DNA of 26,030 bases from the NCBI GenBank assembly GCA_035295985.1, contig DATHBT010000217.1, forward strand, positions 1-26,030, read 5' to 3'. Source of the DNA: JAIVGV01 sp035295985 (GTDB taxonomy: Bacteria; Acidobacteriota; Blastocatellia; Pyrinomonadales; Pyrinomonadaceae). The position numbers and the translations under genes are program-made. Below the pieces are notes generated by a model, which did no database searches, was not told the origin of the DNA, and saw only the letters and a list, made by a program, of their open reading frames with translations. Below are positions 22,889 through 26,030 of the stretch, in pieces; within the stretch, counting starts at the first letter, position 1; each line of letters opens with the position of its first letter.

Positions 22889-23848
22889 ATGCCCCGACGT
22901 TACACGACCGATTCGGAACTGCGCGAGGGCGTCGAAGTCTTCACACTCTCCGAGAGCGGCATGGCCGTCGCGGAGATCGCGCCTTCGCTCGGCAACAACT
23001 GCTTCTCCTTCCGCACCGCCGCGCCCCTACTCGAAGAGGTGTCGTTCGCGGATTTTTTAAGCAAGCCGACGAGCTACGGCATCCCCGTCCTGTTCCCGTT
23101 CCCTAACCGCATCCGCGACGGCCGATTCACCTTTGAGGGCGAGACATTCACGGTCGATCCGCCGCGCCACGGTTTCATAAGGGACAAGCCCTGGCGGGTC
23201 GTTTCGCACGGCGCGTCCGACGAAGCCGGGGCGTGGCTCACGTCGGGCTTCGACGCCGCCGACTACCCCGATCAAATCCTGCGGCAGTTTCCGTTCCCGT
23301 TCCGAATCGAGATCACACACAGTCTCAAGGAGGGGCGTCTGACGATTGAAGCGACGGCGCGCAACTCGGGACAGAGAAGGATGCCCGTCGGCTTCGGCAT
23401 CCACCCTTATTTCCGCAGGCCCGATAGGGGGCTGCTGACCGTCCCAGCCGCGGCCCGCTGGGAACTGTCAGACAGCCTTCCCACCGGGCGAATCGGCACG
23501 GTCGAAGGAGATTATGATCTGCGGGAAGGTAAGAGTCTCGACGGGTTAACGCTCGACGACATCTACACAAGCGTCGAGGCGGACGCGGACGGCCTCGCGC
23601 GCTGCATGATCGTTGACGAGGAGGGCGGGACGGAGACGGTCGTCGAGTTCTCGGCCGAACGAATGCCACACGTCGTCGTGTACACGCCGCCCGCGCCGCG
23701 CCGCTCCGTCTGCGTCGAGCCGAACAGTTGCCCGACCGACGCCTTCAACCTTCAGGCGAAGGGGATCGAGAGCGACGTGATCTCGCTCGGCGCGGGCGAG
23801 GAAGTCCGTTTCGAGATCGGCATCTACACCTGGCCCCTGGATCGTTGA
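22889..23848 (+). CDS. Aldose 1-epimerase (galactose mutarotase) family protein
   Basis: This is a 319-aa cytoplasmic enzyme of the GalM-like beta-sandwich superfamily, which interconverts sugar anomers. The exact substrate is uncertain and a hexose-6-phosphate or uncharacterised sugar is also possible. Catalytic-type residues are present: PFPNRIRDGRF with R74, H94 in PPRHGF, H172 in GFGIHPYF and the putative base E277 in CVEPNSCPTDAFNL. The length suits the family. It starts with ATG 3 bp after the lipoprotein stop codon without a clear Shine-Dalgarno sequence, which implies translational coupling. Pairing a sugar epimerase with a collagen-like lipoprotein is unusual and may only reflect chance co-transcription. 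Confidence 0.92.
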   Translation: MPRRYTTDSELREGVEVFTLSESGMAVAEIAPSLGNNCFSFRTAAPLLEEVSFADFLSKPTSYGIPVLFPFPNRIRDGRFTFEGETFTVDPPRHGFIRDKPWRVVSHGASDEAGAWLTSGFDAADYPDQILRQFPFPFRIEITHSLKEGRLTIEATARNSGQRRMPVGFGIHPYFRRPDRGLLTVPAAARWELSDSLPTGRIGTVEGDYDLREGKSLDGLTLDDIYTSVEADADGLARCMIVDEEGGTETVVEFSAERMPHVVVYTPPAPRRSVCVEPNSCPTDAFNLQAKGIESDVISLGAGEEVRFEIGIYTWPLDR

Positions 23849-23937
23849 GAGGGCGGCAGCGCCCTGTCGGAGATGCCGACTGACGGCCGGGATGTATCTG
23901 CCAATGGAGACCAGACAGCCGCCGCCTCACCCGTCTT

Positions 23938-25830
23938 TCACGAGACCATCCGCGCCTCACCCGCCGCGCCGAAACCGGGCAGCGCCTCGAAAACTTCGAG
24001 CGCGTAGCGGACGTTGTTGAACGGCGCGGAGACCTGCACGCCCTGGATCATGTCGCGCACTTCGAGCAGCGACTCGCGGGCGATCTTCAAACCCTCGTCG
24101 CGCGCCTGCTCCTTGCCGCGCTCGGAGGCCGCGCGCATCCGCTCCATGATCGCGGGCGTGACGGAGACGCCCGGAACCTCGTTGTGCAGGAACTCCGCGT
24201 TGCGGTAGGAGACGAGCGGCCAGATGCCTGCGACGACGGGGATGCGAGTGTGCTCGATCCGGCGGAGGAAGTGGCGCAACTGTTCGACGTCGAAGACCGG
24301 CTGCGTGATGGCGAACTCCGCGCCGGCCTCGACCTTGTACTCGAAACGTTTAATCTCTTCGTCCAGGTTGATCGCGCCGGGGTTGCAGCCCACGCCGATG
24401 CAGAAGGAGGTGGGGCAGCCGACGGGGTTGTTGCCGAGGTCGAGGCCGTGGTTGAGCTTGTTGACCATGTTGGTCAGCCCGATGGAGTCGATGTCGAAGA
24501 CCGCGGTCGCGTCCGGGTACGGCCCCATCTTCGGCGGGTCGCCCGTGATGATCAGCAGGTTCCGCAGGCCGAGCGCCGCGGCTCCCAGAAGGTCGCTCAC
24601 CATGCCGAGCAGGTTGCGGTCGCGGCAGCAGTAGTGGAGGACGGACTCTAACCCGATCTCGCGCTCGACGAGGACGGCCGTGGCCTGCGCGCTCATGCGC
24701 GTCTGCGCGCGGGGGCCGTCGGGGATGTTGACGGCGTCAACGCCCGCGCCCTTCAAGAGACGGATCGAGTCGAGCGTCTTTTCCGGATCGCAGCCTTTGG
24801 GCGGCAGCACTTCGCAGGTGGTGACGAACTCGCCGCGCGCGATTTTTCCGGCCCAGTTGGAACGCTCTGCGAGCGGGACTACCTGCACGTCCGGCGGCGT
24901 CAGCTCGACCACGCTCGCCGCGCGCGCGAGCTTGCCCGTGGTGCCGGTGTGCCGCGGCGAGACGGCGCGCACGGCGTCCGAGATCAGCTTGATGTGCGCG
25001 GGCGTCGTCCCGCAGCAGCCGCCGACGAATTTGACGCCCGCCTGGATCAGCCGCTTCGCGTACTTCGCCATGTACTCCGGCGATCCCATGTAGAACTGCC
25101 GGCCCTGCACGTCGCGCGGGAGGCCCGCGTTCGGCTGCGCCGAGAGCCGCTTCGTAGTCACGCCGCGCATCTTCTCGACGGCAGTCAAAATGATCGCCGG
25201 GCCGACGCCGCAGTTGAGGCCGATCACGTCAGCCCCCCACTCGTCCAGACGCGCCGTGAAGACTTCAGGCGTCGTGCCGAACAGGGTGTTGCCGTCCATC
25301 TGGATCGTCACCTGCGCGACGACCGGCAGATCGCACAGCTCGCGCACGGCAGCGAGCGCCTGCCGCATCTCAGAGATGTCCGAGAAGGTTTCGAGGATGA
25401 AGAGATCGACGCCGCCTTCGAGCAGCGCCTCGGCCTGCGCGCGGAACATCTCCTTCGCCTCGTCGAACGAGGTCGGGCCGTAAGGCTCGATGCGGAGGCC
25501 CAGCGGCCCGATTGCGCCGGCGACGTAGGCCCGCCCGTCGGCCGCGTCGCGCGCGAGGCGTGCGGCGGCCATGTTAATCTCGCGCAACTGTTTCTCCAGC
25601 CCGTACTGCTGGAGCTTGTGGTGCGTCGCGCCGAAGGTGTTCGTCTCGATCACCTCGGCCCCGGCGCGCACGTACTCCTCGTGGACGGCGCGCACGAGAT
25701 CGGGCGCGGTCAGGCTCAGCTCGTCGTAGGAGCGGTTGATATAGACGCCCTTGGTGTAGAGCATCGAACCCATCGCCCCGTCGAAGACGGTGATGTGGTC
25801 TGTGGATAGGATGTCTCTGAAGTTGATCAT
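23938..25830 (-). CDS. Bifunctional homocysteine S-methyltransferase / methylenetetrahydrofolate reductase
   Basis: This is a 630-aa fusion, comparable in layout to B. subtilis YitJ. The N-terminal half (about 1-290) is a zinc-dependent methyltransferase barrel with FDGAMGSMLY at 16-25. C207 (GLNCGVGP) and the C272-C273 pair (GGCCGTTP) form the zinc-thiolate site. The C-terminal half (about 335-620) is a flavin MTHFR: the catalytic glutamate in TTCEVLPPKG (E340), then IPDGPRAQTRMSAQA, LIITGDPPKMGPYP, and AEFAITQPVFDVEQLRHFL. Together they would make methyl-THF from methylene-THF and methylate homocysteine to methionine, though the methyl donor used in vivo is not evident. The ATG at 25828-25830 is 2 nt from a heptamer foldback (R8) with no Shine-Dalgarno sequence. 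It converges on the epimerase gene. Confidence 0.95.
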   Translation of the reverse strand: MINFRDILSTDHITVFDGAMGSMLYTKGVYINRSYDELSLTAPDLVRAVHEEYVRAGAEVIETNTFGATHHKLQQYGLEKQLREINMAAARLARDAADGRAYVAGAIGPLGLRIEPYGPTSFDEAKEMFRAQAEALLEGGVDLFILETFSDISEMRQALAAVRELCDLPVVAQVTIQMDGNTLFGTTPEVFTARLDEWGADVIGLNCGVGPAIILTAVEKMRGVTTKRLSAQPNAGLPRDVQGRQFYMGSPEYMAKYAKRLIQAGVKFVGGCCGTTPAHIKLISDAVRAVSPRHTGTTGKLARAASVVELTPPDVQVVPLAERSNWAGKIARGEFVTTCEVLPPKGCDPEKTLDSIRLLKGAGVDAVNIPDGPRAQTRMSAQATAVLVEREIGLESVLHYCCRDRNLLGMVSDLLGAAALGLRNLLIITGDPPKMGPYPDATAVFDIDSIGLTNMVNKLNHGLDLGNNPVGCPTSFCIGVGCNPGAINLDEEIKRFEYKVEAGAEFAITQPVFDVEQLRHFLRRIEHTRIPVVAGIWPLVSYRNAEFLHNEVPGVSVTPAIMERMRAASERGKEQARDEGLKIARESLLEVRDMIQGVQVSAPFNNVRYALEVFEALPGFGAAGEARMVS

Positions 25831-25832
25831 TA

Positions 25833-25922
25833 GTCAGAATCCAGGAGTCAGGAGTCAGAATCCAGAATGAGAGCGGGCTGCCGCCGATCATTCCGGCTTC
25901 TGGATTCTGACTCCTGACTCCT
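25833..25922. repeat. Heptamer foldback element R8 (GTCAGGA/TCCAGGA family) upstream of the methyltransferase/MTHFR gene
   Basis: The left array (25833-25867) is five heptamers: GTCAGAA, TCCAGGA, GTCAGGA, GTCAGAA, TCCAGAA. The right array (25898-25922) is an exact reverse complement of 25843-25867, giving a perfect 25-bp stem with a 30-nt loop. It ends 2 nt before the start codon. It shares period 7 and the start-abutting position with the nuo elements but not their word. Confidence 0.93.
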
Positions 25923-25980
25923 AAAAAGAAATTTCCCGCGCCAAACAACGCGGGACTTCAGAGCGGTCGAGACTTGAAGT
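25923..25980 (-). terminator. Possible terminator or attenuator upstream of the methyltransferase/MTHFR gene
   Basis: On the minus strand CCCGCG-TTGTTTGG-CGCGGG (25954-25935) is followed by AAATTTCTTTTT. A preceding hairpin, ACTTCA with TGAAGT, covers 25980-25955. It could end a gene lying beyond the right edge, or act as a leader attenuator. I could not match it to a known SAM or cobalamin riboswitch. The remaining edge sequence holds a degenerate GCTGTTT array (26002-26017) and no gene. Confidence 0.45.
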
Positions 25981-26030
25981 TTGGCGGCCGGGGAAGCGCC
26001 GAGCTGTTTAGCTGTTTATTTTACGTGGCC

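Noticed and set aside
23849..23880. Terminator between the epimerase and the methyltransferase/MTHFR gene
   Set aside because: Two short stems (AGGGCG with CGCCCT, and GTCGG with CCGAC) exist, but they are weak and lack a T-tract.

Overview
The window is GC-rich (roughly 65%) bacterial chromosome. It most likely comes from an Acidobacteriota, plausibly a Blastocatellia/Pyrinomonadales-type lineage. The lineage call is inference. It rests on a secreted protein with a TIGR03437-type domain (first described from Solibacter), the style of the fused homocysteine methyltransferase/MTHFR, and uncharacterised small families I associate with that phylum.

Layout. Positions 1-12401 hold a minus-strand respiratory complex I operon read from right to left: nuoA-B-C-D-E-F, a small secreted PPC-like protein, nuoG-H-J-K, and the 5' part of nuoL, which runs off the left edge. 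nuoI is absent from its usual place between nuoH and nuoJ. A near-consensus sigma70-type promoter and a GC hairpin leader lie before nuoA. Divergently on the plus strand come an unknown two-domain protein, thiS (overlapping it by four bases), a possible one-helix membrane peptide, a terminator and thiG. A perfect palindromic terminator separates thiG from a converging 1663-residue secreted mosaic protein (beta-propeller, TIGR03437, five Big2-like and three lamin-tail-like domains). Upstream of that, also on the minus strand, are a secreted serine hydrolase and an 81-residue unknown protein. On the plus strand follow a collagen-like lipoprotein and an aldose-1-epimerase-family protein. The window closes with a minus-strand bifunctional homocysteine S-methyltransferase/methylenetetrahydrofolate reductase.

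The most unusual signal is non-coding. Almost every long junction in the nuo operon is filled, nearly from stop codon to start codon, by a foldback element. Each element has arms built from tandem heptanucleotides. Four different heptamer words (GCTGTTA, GTGATGA, GCGGATT, and a GTCAGGA/TCCAGGA mix) appear with the same architecture. One array abuts the start codon of the downstream gene, and the inverted array abuts the stop codon of the upstream gene where one is in view. The genes that follow these elements have no visible Shine-Dalgarno sequence, while several genes without an element do. Folding would bring stop and start codons close together across 59-132 nt gaps, which suggests a role in translational coupling or reinitiation as well as, or instead of, simple repeat proliferation.
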